This document shows, in pieces, positions 1-8,734 of a stretch of DNA of 64,000 nt. Within the stretch, counting starts at the first letter, position 1. Each line of letters begins with the position of its first letter. The stretch spans positions 1 through 64,000 of the forward strand of contig NZ_CP152017.1 of NCBI RefSeq assembly GCF_038618305.1, read 5' to 3'. A model generated the notes under the pieces. It did no database searches, was not told the DNA's origin, and was given only the letters and a program-made list of their open reading frames with translations. Made by a program: the position numbers and the translations under genes. The stretch is from Sporosarcina sp. FSL K6-2383. GTDB lineage: Bacteria; Bacillota; Bacilli; Bacillales_A; Planococcaceae.

Positions 1-71
1 TGCTGTATTTCGTTGACGTTTTGCTGTTCAGTTTTCAAGGTTCATGAGTTACTTTATTTAACAACTATTCT

Positions 72-100
72 AGTATAACATTCTCGCAGAGAGAAGTCAA
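72..100 (-). promoter_or_regulatory. Sigma-A promoter, probably of an rRNA operon
   Basis: On the minus strand a -35 TTGACT (95-100) and a -10 TATACT (72-77) are separated by exactly 17 nt. The transcript would run leftward out of the window through a leader (about 10-45) containing CTTGAAAACTGAAC, which resembles the leader and spacer sequences of Bacillales rRNA operons. The rRNA genes themselves are not in the window, so the link to an rrn operon is inference. Confidence 0.65.
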
Positions 101-147
101 CAACTATTTTCAAATCATTTTCTTCGAGTTATTTCATTTAAGTAATA

Positions 148-221
148 TGGAGCGGGTGAAGGGAATCGAACCCTCATCATCAGCTTGGAAGGCTGAGGTT
201 TTACCACTAAACTACACCCGC
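148..221 (-). tRNA. tRNA-Gly (anticodon TCC)
   Basis: The minus strand folds as a cloverleaf: acceptor GCGGGTG pairs with CACCCGC, the anticodon stem TCAGC/GCTGA encloses the loop CTTCCAA, and the T-loop is GGTTCGATTCC. The discriminator base is T and CCA is encoded. It is the last of six tRNA genes read in the same direction. Confidence 0.95.
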
Positions 222-230
222 ATATAAGTA

Positions 231-307
231 TGGCGCGCCCGGCAGAAGTCGAATCCACAACCTCCTGATCCGTAGTCAGGTGCTCTATCCAATTGAGCTA
301 CGAGCGC
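231..307 (-). tRNA. tRNA-Arg (anticodon ACG)
   Basis: The acceptor GCGCTCG pairs with CGGGCGC (one T-G pair), the anticodon stem CCTGA/TCAGG holds the loop CTACGGA, and G plus an encoded CCA end the gene. The first A of the anticodon is expected to be converted to inosine, so that it reads CGN codons. Confidence 0.95.
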
Positions 308-329
308 TCTGTTTAAAGCAAAAATGATT

Positions 330-416
<87 letters not shown>

Positions 417-477
417 ATGTATTTGGCGACAAACTTTATTATACATTACGCACTTCATTTGTCAACATTTTTTAAAA

Positions 478-553
478 TGGTGAGCCATGCAGGATTCGAA
501 CCTGCGACCCTCTGATTAAAAGTCAGATGCTCTACCAACTGAGCTAATGGCTC
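478..553 (-). tRNA. tRNA-Lys (anticodon TTT)
   Basis: The acceptor GAGCCAT pairs with ATGGCTC, the anticodon loop is CTTTTAA, and a 3' A-CCA is encoded. The D-arm AGCTCAGTTGGTAGAGC is canonical. Confidence 0.95.
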
Positions 554-590
554 TCTATTATATATAAGAAGAAACAACTTAAAGGTTGAA

Positions 591-662
591 CTGGGGTAGC
601 TGGATTCGAACCAACGAATGACGGAGTCAAAGTCCGTTGCCTTACCGCTTGGCTATACCCCA
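591..662 (-). tRNA. tRNA-Gln (anticodon TTG)
   Basis: The acceptor TGGGGTA pairs with TACCCCA, and the anticodon stem ACGGA/TCCGT holds the loop CTTTGAC. The discriminator G is followed by TTC rather than CCA, so this is the one gene of the cluster whose CCA must be added after transcription. Confidence 0.94.
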
Positions 663-667
663 CCGAT

Positions 668-742
668 TGGTGACCCCTACGGGATTCGAACCCGTGTTAC
701 CGCCGTGAAAGGGCGGTGTCTTAACCGCTTGACCAAGGGGCC
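668..742 (-). tRNA. tRNA-Glu (anticodon TTC)
   Basis: The acceptor GGCCCCT pairs with AGGGGTC (one G-T pair), the anticodon stem CCGCC/GGCGG holds the loop CTTTCAC, and A-CCA is encoded. It is the first gene of the cluster, about 70 nt after the predicted transcription start. Confidence 0.95.
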
Positions 743-818
743 TCATAAAGTATTGATATCGTATGTAAGGAACATCTTATCTTGTTTCTGAAGCTGTATT
801 TCCTAACCGACTTTTTCT

Positions 819-847
819 ATTATAGACAGTTCAATTCACTACGTCAA
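819..847 (-). promoter_or_regulatory. Strong sigma-A promoter of the tRNA cluster
   Basis: The minus strand carries TTGACG (842-847), a 17-nt spacer and a perfect TATAAT (819-824). Transcription would start near 812 and read Glu, Gln, Lys, Leu, Arg and Gly tRNA genes in that order. A near-consensus promoter fits a highly expressed stable-RNA unit. Confidence 0.85.
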
Positions 848-943
848 CACTTTTCTACAACTTCTTTTCAATAACTTTCAAAAAGGAAGACCTAATCACC
901 AATCCACCGATTGCCTACTTGGTTCAACAGGGGGTTGCCCCCC

Positions 944-986
944 GTAGCTGACACTTCGCTTTCAGTACATTGCTGGATCAAGGTAA
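944..986 (+). repeat. R1 tail fragment
   Basis: The string CTTCGCTTTCAGTACA followed by TTGCTGGATCAAGGTAAA recurs at 11014-11064 and 60491-60541. It resembles the right-hand end of the R1 intergenic repeat (CTGCTGAATCAAGTTAA). A GC-rich hairpin (AGGGGGTTGCCCCC) sits just left of it at about 929-943. The rest of 743-1004 shows nothing beyond the tRNA promoter. Confidence 0.6.
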
Positions 987-1004
987 AGCAGCCTGGCTTT
1001 TAAA

Positions 1005-1454
1005 TTACATCTCCATTATAGCCCCTGCGCATTTTCCACATCTATACTTCCGAACGTCCATCCTTCTTCTCCGCCGATACTCTAACTCACATGCTACACA
1101 TTTATAAAGATGCACCAATGGAGGCTTCTTATTCATTTCAGAAAGCACTTTACAAAACCTTGGTGACTCTGTTTTCTTTAGCAACTCCCTAAAATCAACA
1201 TCACGGTGGCGATAACCCCTTCCCTCTATATGAAGATGATAATGACATAGTTCGTGTTTAATAACGCCGACTAATTCTTCCATTCCATATCTCTGAAATA
1301 CCAAGGGGTTAATCTCAATCGAATGATCTACCAACATATAACGTCCACCCGTTGTGCGTAACCTACTATTAAAGCGAGATAGATGGAGGAATGGCTTTCC
1401 AAATACATCGATAGAAATATCTTCTATCAACTTCTGTAAGTCTGTATCTTTCAT
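1005..1454 (-). CDS. SprT-like zinc metalloprotease-fold protein
   Basis: This 149-residue protein of the SprT-like family resembles B. subtilis YdcK. The zincin motif HELCHYHLH lies near residue 65, and the C-terminus carries a zinc-ribbon pair CVAC and CGKC (about residues 118-142). Proteases of the wider SPRTN/SprT group are linked to DNA-protein damage, but the bacterial function is not settled. I chose the second ATG (1454) because AGGAGG sits 9 nt before it; the first ATG, two codons upstream, lies too close to the ribosome-binding site. It follows tex by about 35 nt and is probably co-transcribed with it. Confidence 0.88.
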   Translation of the reverse strand: MKDTDLQKLIEDISIDVFGKPFLHLSRFNSRLRTTGGRYMLVDHSIEINPLVFQRYGMEELVGVIKHELCHYHLHIEGRGYRHRDVDFRELLKKTESPRFCKVLSEMNKKPPLVHLYKCVACELEYRRRRRMDVRKYRCGKCAGAIMEM

Positions 1455-1490
1455 GACCATTTCCCTCCTAAGCTATAGCGCCAAGACAAG

Positions 1491-3680
1491 TTATTTTTTT
1501 ACGGGCGGTAGCATCGTTAGTGAAATTCTACCTTTTGCCTTGTCTACTCCCTCTACCCATACTGTAACAATATCACCCGACGATACTACATCTAAAGGGT
1601 GCTTCACATAGCCTTTTTTCAATTTCGAAATATGCACAAGCCCATCTTCCTTTACCCCTATATCTATGAATGCACCGAAGTCGACAACATTCCTAACGGT
1701 TCCTTGCATTTCAAGACCTTGATACAGATCCTTCATATCAAGTACGTCTGCTTTTAGTAACGGCTGTGGAAAATCATCACGCGGATCTCTATTCGGTCTT
1801 TGAAGGGTGTCAATAATATCCTTCAGTGTCACTTCTCCAACATCTAACTTCGTTGCCAGCGTCTTAATATCAAGATCGGCTAATGCCTCCGCCGTTTCTT
1901 GCTTACCAAGTACCTTTTTCCCTAATCCAACCTCTTCTAATACTCGCTCCGCCAATGCATAACTTTCCGGATGAATTCCAGTCGAGTCAAAAGGATCTGC
2001 CGCACCAGGTACGCGAAGGAAGCCAATCGCCTGCTCATAAGTTTTCGCTCCAAGACGTGGCACTTTTTTCAATTGGTTGCGCTTCGTAAATAAACCATTC
2101 TCTTCACGAGACTTCACAATATTTTCTGCCACGACCTTCGATAAACCCGCAACATATTGAAGCAATGAGGAGGAAGCTGTGTTTACATCTACACCCACTC
2201 GGTTCACGGCCGTTTCAACAACAAACGTTAATGATTCCGATAAGCGTTTTTTAGCTACATCATGCTGATATTGCCCAACCCCAACAGAACCTGGATCAAT
2301 CTTCACCAGTTCTGACAATGGATCTTGCAAACGCCGCGCGATTGACACTGCACTTCGCTGTTCAACTTGTAAATCAGGAAACTCTTCCCGCGCCTTAGCC
2401 GAAGCTGAGTACACACTTGCACCTGCTTCATTGACAATGACATAGGAAACGCCTGCCGCCGCCTCTTTTATACACTCAACAATGAACAACTCTGATTCGC
2501 GCGAAGCTGTTCCGTTACCAATCGCAATAATAGAAACTGGGTACTTTTTAAGTAATTCCAAAATGATACGCTTCGACTTTTCTTTTTCAGGTTTTGGTGG
2601 ATGTGGGTACACGACTGATATTTCAAGCAGCTTTCCTGTTTCATCGACAACCGCGAGTTTACAGCCTGAACGGAAGGCCGGATCCACACCTAGCACCACT
2701 TTCCCTTTCAAAGGAGGCTGCAGCAAAAGACTCTTCAAGTTTTCCGAAAACACATGAATAGCTTGTTCTTCCGCCTTTTCAGTCAGCGCCGTCCTAATTT
2801 CTCTTTCAATAGAAGGAGCTATCAATCGTTTAAACGCATCCTCAATCGCTTCTTTCACTTGCGCCGCTACCGGCACATGCGCTTTACGAATCAATTCACG
2901 TTCAAGTCCCCCAATAATTTGTACCGTTGGGAAGGATATACCGACTCGTAACACTTCTTCCTTTTCACCACGGTTCAAGGCAAGCACACGGTGTGGCACA
3001 ATTTTCTTTAGCGGCTCTTCGTATTCATAGTAATTGCCAAATACATTACGCTCATCTTCCGCACCTTTTCGTAGCACGGATACAATCAAACCATTATTCC
3101 ATGTCAGCTTACGGATATTCTCCCGAATGGTAGCATCGTCCGCAAAACGCTCGGCAATAATATCACGCGCACCCGCGAGCGCCTCTTCAACAGTGTTTAC
3201 ACCCGCTTCTTCATTAACAAAAGGTACTGCCATTTCTTCCGGCACAGCCGTCGAGTATTCTAACAGCTGATTAGCCAGTGGTTCCAGTCCAGCTTCAATT
3301 GCAATCATTGCACGCGTCCGCCTTTTCTGTTTAAACGGTCGGTACAAGTCTTCAATACGCTGGAGCACAGTAGCTCCTTCAATCAATTTTCTTAAGTTAT
3401 CATCTAGTTTACCTTGCTCATCAATAAGTCGAATCACTTCTTCTTTTCGTTGCTCAAGACCTTTGACATAACTATAAGCATCTTCAATTGCTTTTATCTG
3501 AACTTCATCGAGCGAACCTGTTTCCTCTTTTCGATACCTAGCAATGAACGGAACCGTGTTCCCTTGATCAAGTAACGCAATCACTTTTTCAGTTTGATGG
3601 ATACTAACAGCTGCTTTGTCAGCCGTCGCTTTAATAATATCTCCTATCAATACAATCACCCTTTCCTCACTGTCTTTCAT
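1491..3680 (-). CDS. tex: Tex family S1 RNA-binding transcription accessory protein
   Basis: The protein is 729 residues, the usual length for Tex (YdcI in B. subtilis). In order it shows the N-terminal helical Tex domain with GNTVPFIARYRKE near residue 40, a YqgF/RNase H-like domain (VVLGVDPAFRSGCKLAVVD, about 328-346), a helix-hairpin-helix segment rich in GVGQYQHD and VGVDVNTAS (about 465-560), and a C-terminal S1 domain (about 650-722). Tex proteins bind nucleic acid and act with RNA polymerase. The start is uncertain: no ribosome-binding site precedes the ATG at 3680, which abuts repeat R1-D. GTG (3659) or TTG (3650) would fit the homologue length and follow GAGG. Confidence 0.93.
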   Translation of the reverse strand: MKDSEERVIVLIGDIIKATADKAAVSIHQTEKVIALLDQGNTVPFIARYRKEETGSLDEVQIKAIEDAYSYVKGLEQRKEEVIRLIDEQGKLDDNLRKLIEGATVLQRIEDLYRPFKQKRRTRAMIAIEAGLEPLANQLLEYSTAVPEEMAVPFVNEEAGVNTVEEALAGARDIIAERFADDATIRENIRKLTWNNGLIVSVLRKGAEDERNVFGNYYEYEEPLKKIVPHRVLALNRGEKEEVLRVGISFPTVQIIGGLERELIRKAHVPVAAQVKEAIEDAFKRLIAPSIEREIRTALTEKAEEQAIHVFSENLKSLLLQPPLKGKVVLGVDPAFRSGCKLAVVDETGKLLEISVVYPHPPKPEKEKSKRIILELLKKYPVSIIAIGNGTASRESELFIVECIKEAAAGVSYVIVNEAGASVYSASAKAREEFPDLQVEQRSAVSIARRLQDPLSELVKIDPGSVGVGQYQHDVAKKRLSESLTFVVETAVNRVGVDVNTASSSLLQYVAGLSKVVAENIVKSREENGLFTKRNQLKKVPRLGAKTYEQAIGFLRVPGAADPFDSTGIHPESYALAERVLEEVGLGKKVLGKQETAEALADLDIKTLATKLDVGEVTLKDIIDTLQRPNRDPRDDFPQPLLKADVLDMKDLYQGLEMQGTVRNVVDFGAFIDIGVKEDGLVHISKLKKGYVKHPLDVVSSGDIVTVWVEGVDKAKGRISLTMLPPVKK

Positions 3681-3687
3681 TTTAACA

Positions 3688-3868
3688 TCAATTACGCCTT
3701 GGTGTAATTGCGAATCGAACTACGAAGGGTTCGATTTGCCGTATTTCTGCGTACTTTGCAGAAATCAAGGCACTCTTTCAGGACGTCGCGCACTTAGACT
3801 GCCTTCTTAAGCTTCCCTTAAAAATCCGTGACATCCGCCGGAGACTTTTCATCTGAATCCAGATAAAA
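3688..3868 (+). repeat. R1 intergenic repeat, copy D (with nested module)
   Basis: It begins with TCAATTACGCC...GTAATTG, shared with the other R1 copies, and later shows TGACATCCGCCGGAG. The 60-nt hairpin module at 3713-3771 is inserted in the orientation opposite to that in copy C. The right end of the repeat is truncated into the rsbX terminator. Confidence 0.7.
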
Positions 3869-3896
3869 AGCCCACTTCCTATTCATAGAAGTAGGC
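3865..3896 (-). terminator. Terminator of the rsb-sigB operon
   Basis: On the minus strand GCCTACTTC and GAAGTGGGC form a stem (one mismatch) around TATGAATAG and are followed by TTTTT. The hairpin overlaps the last codons and the stop of rsbX. Confidence 0.75.
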
Positions 3897-4479
3897 TTCC
3901 TGCTATAAAGGTGGCGTCGTCGCCATCGTCAATGGATTGCAATACATTCCGAGACAATTCGCAGGCCCCTGAGCTGTCCTTCAAGATAGCCTTCGGGCTG
4001 TTTAACGTGACCCCGTCTGAATGAAGGAAAAATATATCTCCCGCCTGGTAATCGTATTGTTGCGTTTTTAACTTTTGAGGTCTACCCGACAGATAACCCA
4101 TAACAGGCAAAGGATAAATCATCTTTGTTCTGTTGTGCAGAATATATAATCGGACATTCCCCACACAACTGTATTGTATCGTTTTCCGGTTATGGTCTAT
4201 CTTCATAATCGCTACAGCGGCACCACGTTTTTGCACCATATACTCATTACAACGGCTTAGCAATTCATCAATCGTTTCAGAATGAAATTCGCCCAATACC
4301 TTCGGAATGATTTGTGCTGATTGGCGAGCAATCGGTCCACTCCCTAGCCCATCCGCAATTGCGCAAATGAAATAATCCTCCTCAGCCTGCACGAAGTACG
4401 TATCACCACATTCCCGATTTCCCCGTTTCACCGCCTGATAAACATAGACTTCAACATGTTCAGTTAAAATAGATTCCAC
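3883..4479 (-). CDS. rsbX: RsbX, feedback serine phosphatase of the stressosome
   Basis: This 198-residue protein is a small PP2C/SpoIIE-type phosphatase. Metal-binding signatures are visible: GDTYFVQ near residue 25, ADGLGSGPIA near 40, HSDGV near 150 and DDATFIAG at the C-terminus. In B. subtilis RsbX dephosphorylates RsbS and RsbR and resets the stressosome after stress. The start is GTG at 4479, overlapping the TAG stop of sigB by one base, so the two genes are translationally coupled. Its place as the last gene of an rsbRSTUVW-sigB-rsbX operon agrees with the assignment. Confidence 0.93.
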   Translation of the reverse strand: MESILTEHVEVYVYQAVKRGNRECGDTYFVQAEEDYFICAIADGLGSGPIARQSAQIIPKVLGEFHSETIDELLSRCNEYMVQKRGAAVAIMKIDHNRKTIQYSCVGNVRLYILHNRTKMIYPLPVMGYLSGRPQKLKTQQYDYQAGDIFFLHSDGVTLNSPKAILKDSSGACELSRNVLQSIDDGDDATFIAGSLLL

Positions 4480-5270
4480 TATGACACACCACCAGCCGCT
4501 AGAATTGCATCCTGTAACTTCTTGATAGCTTTTCGTTGTAATCTCGAGACATGCATTTGGGAAATCCCAAGCCGTTCTCCCGCTTCTTTTTGGCTTAATT
4601 GTTCAATATATGTATATTGGATAATCTGTTTTTCACGTTCGGAAAGTACATTTAACGCATTCGCAACTAACATACGTTGATCTATCCTTTCGAAGCCTGC
4701 ATCAGTTTCTCCAACGACATCGAACAAAGTCACCAGCCCGCCTTCGGAATCTGCTTCCAATCCTCGATCCATAGAAAGTGCCTGATAACTTCTTCCCATT
4801 TCCATTGCTTCAAGGATTAGCTCTTCATCTACATCTAGATATTCAGCAATTTCACCGACAAGGGGAGAGCGTTGTAATTCTCTTGTTAACGCTTCAACAG
4901 CCGCTTTAATTCTCGGTCCAAGCTCTTTTATTCGTCTCGGGACATGAACTGCCCATGTTTTATCCCGAAGAAACCGCTTAATTTCCCCAATGATTGTCGG
5001 AACGGCGAATGCTTCGAAACTTCTACCGAATCCCGGATCATAGCGACGAATAGCCCCTAGGAGTCCGAGCATACCTACTTGCGCAATATCCTCATGATAG
5101 GGCTTGCCATTGGAATATTTTCTGGCAATCGATTGCACCAAACGCTCATAATGCAGGACGAGATTTGTTTGGGCTTCTTGATCTTCCGTTTCCTGATATT
5201 GCTTAATCCAGAGTAGAACTTGTTCCTTCGTCCCGGATTCACGAGGAGACTGTTCTTCCGACATCATCAT
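4479..5270 (-). CDS. sigB: RNA polymerase sigma-B factor (general stress)
   Basis: The protein is 263 residues, matching sigma-B of B. subtilis. Region 2 contains HEDIAQVGMLGLLGAIRRYDP-type sequence, FLRDKTWAVHVPRRIKELG follows, and the region 4.2 helix-turn-helix is GERLGISQMHVSRLQRKA. It directs RNA polymerase to general stress genes once released from RsbW. I start it at the ATG at 5270, the first of three consecutive ATG codons behind GGAGAGCGGGGG; a longer open frame exists but has no ribosome-binding site. The gene overlaps the end of rsbW by 32 nt. Confidence 0.96.
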   Translation of the reverse strand: MMMSEEQSPRESGTKEQVLLWIKQYQETEDQEAQTNLVLHYERLVQSIARKYSNGKPYHEDIAQVGMLGLLGAIRRYDPGFGRSFEAFAVPTIIGEIKRFLRDKTWAVHVPRRIKELGPRIKAAVEALTRELQRSPLVGEIAEYLDVDEELILEAMEMGRSYQALSMDRGLEADSEGGLVTLFDVVGETDAGFERIDQRMLVANALNVLSEREKQIIQYTYIEQLSQKEAGERLGISQMHVSRLQRKAIKKLQDAILAAGGVS

Positions 5271-5712
5271 CCCCCCGCTCTCCACCGAGATATTTGGTCA
5301 TAAAGACCGTCACGCCCTCCTTATGGTGGACTTTCACATCATCCATAAGTGTTTCCATCAGGTATAGACCGAGTCCGCCCTCCCGGAGAAATTGAACTTC
5401 CTCCTGTTCATTATAAGGCCCTAATGACTTTTTCGTTTCTTCAAAATTAAAACTTTTCCCATGATCCGCAACCATTATTTCTAACCTATCTTCGAAAAGA
5501 GCGCAGCCAACAACAACTTCCCCCTCCTCGTTAACCTTATACGCATGTTGAACTGCATTTGTAATCGCTTCACTTGAAGCTATTTTCAAATCTTCAATTT
5601 CATCATACGTAAAACCTAACCGGCTTGCGAGTCCTGATATCGTTAGACGAGCGACACCGACATACTGCGCTTTTGCCGGAACTCTAATTTCAATATAGTC
5701 ATACGCCTGCAT
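5239..5712 (-). CDS. rsbW: RsbW, anti-sigma-B factor and serine kinase
   Basis: This 157-residue protein has a GHKL/HATPase fold with the N-box SEAITNAVQHAY near residue 48, the G1 element VADHGKSF near 80, and GGLGLYLMETLMDDV near 115. RsbW sequesters sigma-B and phosphorylates RsbV on serine in unstressed cells. The ATG at 5712 was chosen by homologue length (the protein starts a few residues before DYIEIRVPAKAQYVG); it overlaps the 3' end of rsbV by 14 nt. Confidence 0.95.
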   Translation of the reverse strand: MQAYDYIEIRVPAKAQYVGVARLTISGLASRLGFTYDEIEDLKIASSEAITNAVQHAYKVNEEGEVVVGCALFEDRLEIMVADHGKSFNFEETKKSLGPYNEQEEVQFLREGGLGLYLMETLMDDVKVHHKEGVTVFMTKYLGGERGDDDVGRTVSS

Positions 5713-6040
5713 CTTCGTCCCTACCTTCCTCATTTTCTATATCCATAACTTCACTTAAACCTGTAATTTCAAATAACCTTCTAAGGCGAGAATTGACACC
5801 AACGATTTTGACATGCCCTCCGTTAGCTTTCACAGCTTTATAAAATCCGACAAATACGCCAAGTCCGGTACTGTCCACATATTCCACCTCGGATAGATCT
5901 AATTCAGCTTGCATATCCTCCACTTTTTCAGCCGACGCGAGGGATTCTTTTAACTTTGTAGCTGTAAATGCATCAATTTCGCCAACAATTTTAAAACGTC
6001 GAACACTGTTCTCTTCTAATAACTCTACCTGCAAATCCAT
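5699..6040 (-). CDS. rsbV: RsbV, anti-anti-sigma factor
   Basis: This is a 113-residue STAS-domain protein. The conserved DSTGLGVFVGFYK segment near residue 57 contains the serine phosphorylated by RsbW and dephosphorylated by RsbU; unphosphorylated RsbV binds RsbW and frees sigma-B. The ATG at 6040 follows GGGGTGAG at good distance; a GTG three codons upstream is less likely. The gene has its own sigma-B-type promoter just upstream, which makes the last four genes of the operon autoregulated. Confidence 0.95.
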   Translation of the reverse strand: MDLQVELLEENSVRRFKIVGEIDAFTATKLKESLASAEKVEDMQAELDLSEVEYVDSTGLGVFVGFYKAVKANGGHVKIVGVNSRLRRLFEITGLSEVMDIENEEGRDEDAGV

Positions 6041-6091
6041 TATTCTCACCCCGAGTTTTCTATTTTTAAAAAATGTACAGTAAACTGATGT

Positions 6092-6118
6092 ATACCCTCT
6101 TATTTATATAAATCAAAC
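6092..6118 (-). promoter_or_regulatory. Sigma-B promoter before rsbV
   Basis: On the minus strand GTTTGA (6113-6118) and GGGTAT (6092-6097) are separated by 15 nt, matching the sigma-B consensus GTTTAA-N12-15-GGGTAT. It lies in the only sizeable gap of the rsb operon, between rsbU and rsbV, where the autoregulatory sigma-B promoter of B. subtilis also lies. Confidence 0.88.
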
Positions 6119-7126
6119 TTAATTATTCTTTTTTTTGAAAATTACAATTGTAAAATCATCCCGCAAATTAAAATCCTGTACCCCTGCAAGCTTATTGTAC
6201 ATTGTATCTGCAATCACTTGAGCAGGCTCGTCCTTCACTTCTAACAATAACGATTTAATCGCTTCACTGTCTATAAAACCAGTATCCGTACGTACTTCTG
6301 TTACACCGTCCGTCATCATAGCGATGAAATCACCTTCTTCTAGCACAACTGACTTTTCTTCATATAGTACATCTGCATGAACGCCAAGCAGAAGTCCCTT
6401 CGCACCGAGTTCCGTAAATGTCCCAGTAGATGCCTTATACAGGAGGGCTGGCTCATGTCCAGCTGAACCATAAGTAAAACTTGCATCTCTTGCATCATAC
6501 TTCCCATAAAACATGGAGATGAACATTGAATCAGATACGCTTTTCTCCACAATCCGATTGACGATATCGAGTACATTTTGCGGACTTGTATCCTCGTTAC
6601 GTAAACTGTCAATCCCGAACTTAATCATCGTCATACAAAGCGCTGCAGGAATTCCCTTCCCCATCACATCAGCAACCGCTACACTTGTCTCATAGTAATT
6701 ATCATGTAGAAAATAAATGTAATCTCCACTCATCTTTTTGGCCGGCTCTGTTACAAAGCCGATATCCAATTCTCGAACTTCTGGTATTTTCGTCTTCAAT
6801 AATGTATCCTGCACCTTCACAGCAACATTGATTTCCATCTGAATTTCTGCCTGCCTACGGATTAAGCTTTGATGCTCTCTTAGAGCAAGTCCATAGTGAA
6901 TCATCATTTCAATCAAATAATCAAATGAATTTACCAGCTCATCCTGTATATCCGGATACAGTTCAGTCAGAGCAATTTTATGAATACTGATGACCTCTTC
7001 AGGTGCTATTTCTTGCCCGATGAATTTCCTACTAAATTTCTGACCCAAATAAAGAGCCTCTTCATTTGGCCTATCGATATATTGCTGCATAATTTCTTTA
7101 TATTGCTTCACAATATCCTGAGGCAC
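6119..7126 (-). CDS. rsbU: RsbU, PP2C phosphatase acting on RsbV
   Basis: The 335-residue protein has an N-terminal helical RsbT-binding region (residues 1-82) and a SpoIIE/PP2C phosphatase domain (about 105-333). Metal-site motifs are MSGDYIYF (near 131), VADVMGKGIPAAL (near 150), MTDGVTE (near 270) and RDDFTIVIF at the end. RsbT binding activates it to dephosphorylate RsbV-P. The start is GTG at 7126 behind AAGGG; the ATG triplets just upstream are in another frame. Confidence 0.95.
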   Translation of the reverse strand: MPQDIVKQYKEIMQQYIDRPNEEALYLGQKFSRKFIGQEIAPEEVISIHKIALTELYPDIQDELVNSFDYLIEMMIHYGLALREHQSLIRRQAEIQMEINVAVKVQDTLLKTKIPEVRELDIGFVTEPAKKMSGDYIYFLHDNYYETSVAVADVMGKGIPAALCMTMIKFGIDSLRNEDTSPQNVLDIVNRIVEKSVSDSMFISMFYGKYDARDASFTYGSAGHEPALLYKASTGTFTELGAKGLLLGVHADVLYEEKSVVLEEGDFIAMMTDGVTEVRTDTGFIDSEAIKSLLLEVKDEPAQVIADTMYNKLAGVQDFNLRDDFTIVIFKKKNN

Positions 7127-7140
7127 CCATCATCATCCCT

Positions 7141-7542
7141 TCACCGTAGCCATTTTGTCGCGGTAATTACCGTGCCCACCCCGAGTTCTGTCTCTAATTT
7201 GAATTCGTCCATAAGCCTCCTTACACCTGGCATCCCCGCGCCAAGTCCTCCTGAAGTCGTAAACCCATCCTCCATTACTATACGTATGTCAGGAATTCCA
7301 GGTCCCTCGTCAGATGCGATGATTGTAATGCCGGATAAGCCATCTACGGAAAGACTTTCAATTTCAATTTTACCTTTTCCTGCATATAAATAAATATTAC
7401 GTGCTAATTCGCTTATTGCTGTTGTAATCCTCGCCTGATCGACCGTTCCGAATCCTGACTTTTTTGCTTCATTCCGCCCGAGCTGTCGAGCAGCAACAAT
7501 ATCCCACTCCGTGTATATCTCTACAGAAGACCGCTCCCCCAT
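7141..7542 (-). CDS. rsbT: RsbT, stressosome switch kinase
   Basis: The 133-residue protein has a GHKL ATPase fold: ELARNIYLYAG (N-box, near residue 47), DEGPGIPD (near 78) and GLGAGMPGVRRLMDEF (near 98). RsbT is held by the RsbR/RsbS stressosome; under stress it phosphorylates them, is released and activates RsbU. The ATG at 7542 lies two bases after the rsbS stop with GGAGG inside the end of rsbS. Confidence 0.95.
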   Translation of the reverse strand: MGERSSVEIYTEWDIVAARQLGRNEAKKSGFGTVDQARITTAISELARNIYLYAGKGKIEIESLSVDGLSGITIIASDEGPGIPDIRIVMEDGFTTSGGLGAGMPGVRRLMDEFKLETELGVGTVITATKWLR

Positions 7543-7544
7543 GG

Positions 7545-7907
7545 TCAGGCCTCCAATTCTTGTTGAAGTTTGTCCAATCCGTTTTCGAGATCGAGCGCAG
7601 TCAATACGTCCTCCAAACGAATTCCAAGTTCAATGAGCGTAATAGCAACGGCCGGCTGGATCCCTGTAATAACAACTTTGGCTCCCATCAATCCTGACAT
7701 GCTAATCACATCCCCTAAAACTTTGGCGATGAATGAATCGATGAAGTCAATCGGTGTCAAATCGATCACCACACCTCGCGCCGTCGTCTCATGCATTTTT
7801 TTCAATAGATCCTCTTGAAACTGAATAGCCGTCTGATCATCAAGTTCCCATTGGACAGAAACAATTAAAACGTCCTTTAATTTTAAAATTGGAATTCGCT
7901 TATTCAT
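7545..7907 (-). CDS. rsbS: RsbS, stressosome scaffold (STAS) protein
   Basis: This 120-residue single STAS-domain protein carries the phosphorylatable serine in [13 protein letters not shown] near residue 58. RsbS co-assembles with RsbR into the stressosome and sequesters RsbT. The ATG at 7907 overlaps the rsbR stop (ATGA), 10 nt behind GGAGG; an upstream in-frame TTG is closer to the ribosome-binding site and less likely. Confidence 0.95.
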   Translation of the reverse strand: MNKRIPILKLKDVLIVSVQWELDDQTAIQFQEDLLKKMHETTARGVVIDLTPIDFIDSFIAKVLGDVISMSGLMGAKVVITGIQPAVAITLIELGIRLEDVLTALDLENGLDKLQQELEA

Positions 7908-8734
7908 GAGCAATCAACCTCCACAATTGTACGGTTCGTCAACCTCAGAGCCTCCTGCATCCCACGCCTCAATGTACTCGTAGTCGTGAAATCATTCAAA
8001 TTGATACCTAATGTCACAATCGTCTGTGCAATTTCCGGTCGAATTCCGACAAGTATACATTTTGCCCCGACGAGCCTAACCGCATCCGCTGCTTGAATAA
8101 TATGATGGGCGACCATTGTATCGACGACTGGGACACCTGTAATATCAAGAAGAACAACTTCTGCCCTTTGCCTTACTACTCCCTCCAACAAGTTCTCCAT
8201 AATGAGCTTGGCACGTTCTGAATCAATCGTTCCGACTAATGGCATAACTGATATTTTATCGAAGACCGGAATCAGCGATGCAGATAACTCCTGCAAAGCA
8301 ATTCTTTGTAAACTAAATGTACGTTCCCATTCTGTAGAGTAAGCTTGAATAATACTTCCACGCAGGGGTCTGATCCAATTCGTAAACAGATCCATGATGG
8401 GACGTAAATTACTATTTGTAATAACACCTTTTTCTTCTAATAAATTAAAAGTAATCTGCGAAAAATTATCAATTGCCTTGTTCACAAATTTAATAGACCA
8501 ACCGAAACGCACTACTTTTTCAGTGAAATCATTTAACTTCATTTCGTCAACAATATCGTCATCTGTAATATTTGACGTCATGAGTTCCACGAATTCCCTA
8601 CTTGTTTTTTCGATGAGCTGTAGAGGCATAAACTGAAAAAAGCGCTCTTCTTCCACTTTTTCCATACTCATTTGCCATCGTTCAATAATGTCATCCATAT
8701 GCTGATTTATACCTTCTACCATATACTTATTCAT
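7904..8734 (-). CDS. rsbR: RsbR, stressosome sensor protein
   Basis: The 276-residue protein combines an N-terminal globin-like helical sensor domain (about 1-140, without recognisable haem-binding features) with a C-terminal STAS domain (about 150-270). The threonines expected to be phosphorylated by RsbT are in [10 protein letters not shown] and [11 protein letters not shown], at the positions known for RsbRA. It is the first gene of the operon. A possible sigma-A promoter upstream (TTGTAT-N18-TATAGA) is only moderately convincing. Confidence 0.93.
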   Translation of the reverse strand: MNKYMVEGINQHMDDIIERWQMSMEKVEEERFFQFMPLQLIEKTSREFVELMTSNITDDDIVDEMKLNDFTEKVVRFGWSIKFVNKAIDNFSQITFNLLEEKGVITNSNLRPIMDLFTNWIRPLRGSIIQAYSTEWERTFSLQRIALQELSASLIPVFDKISVMPLVGTIDSERAKLIMENLLEGVVRQRAEVVLLDITGVPVVDTMVAHHIIQAADAVRLVGAKCILVGIRPEIAQTIVTLGINLNDFTTTSTLRRGMQEALRLTNRTIVEVDCS

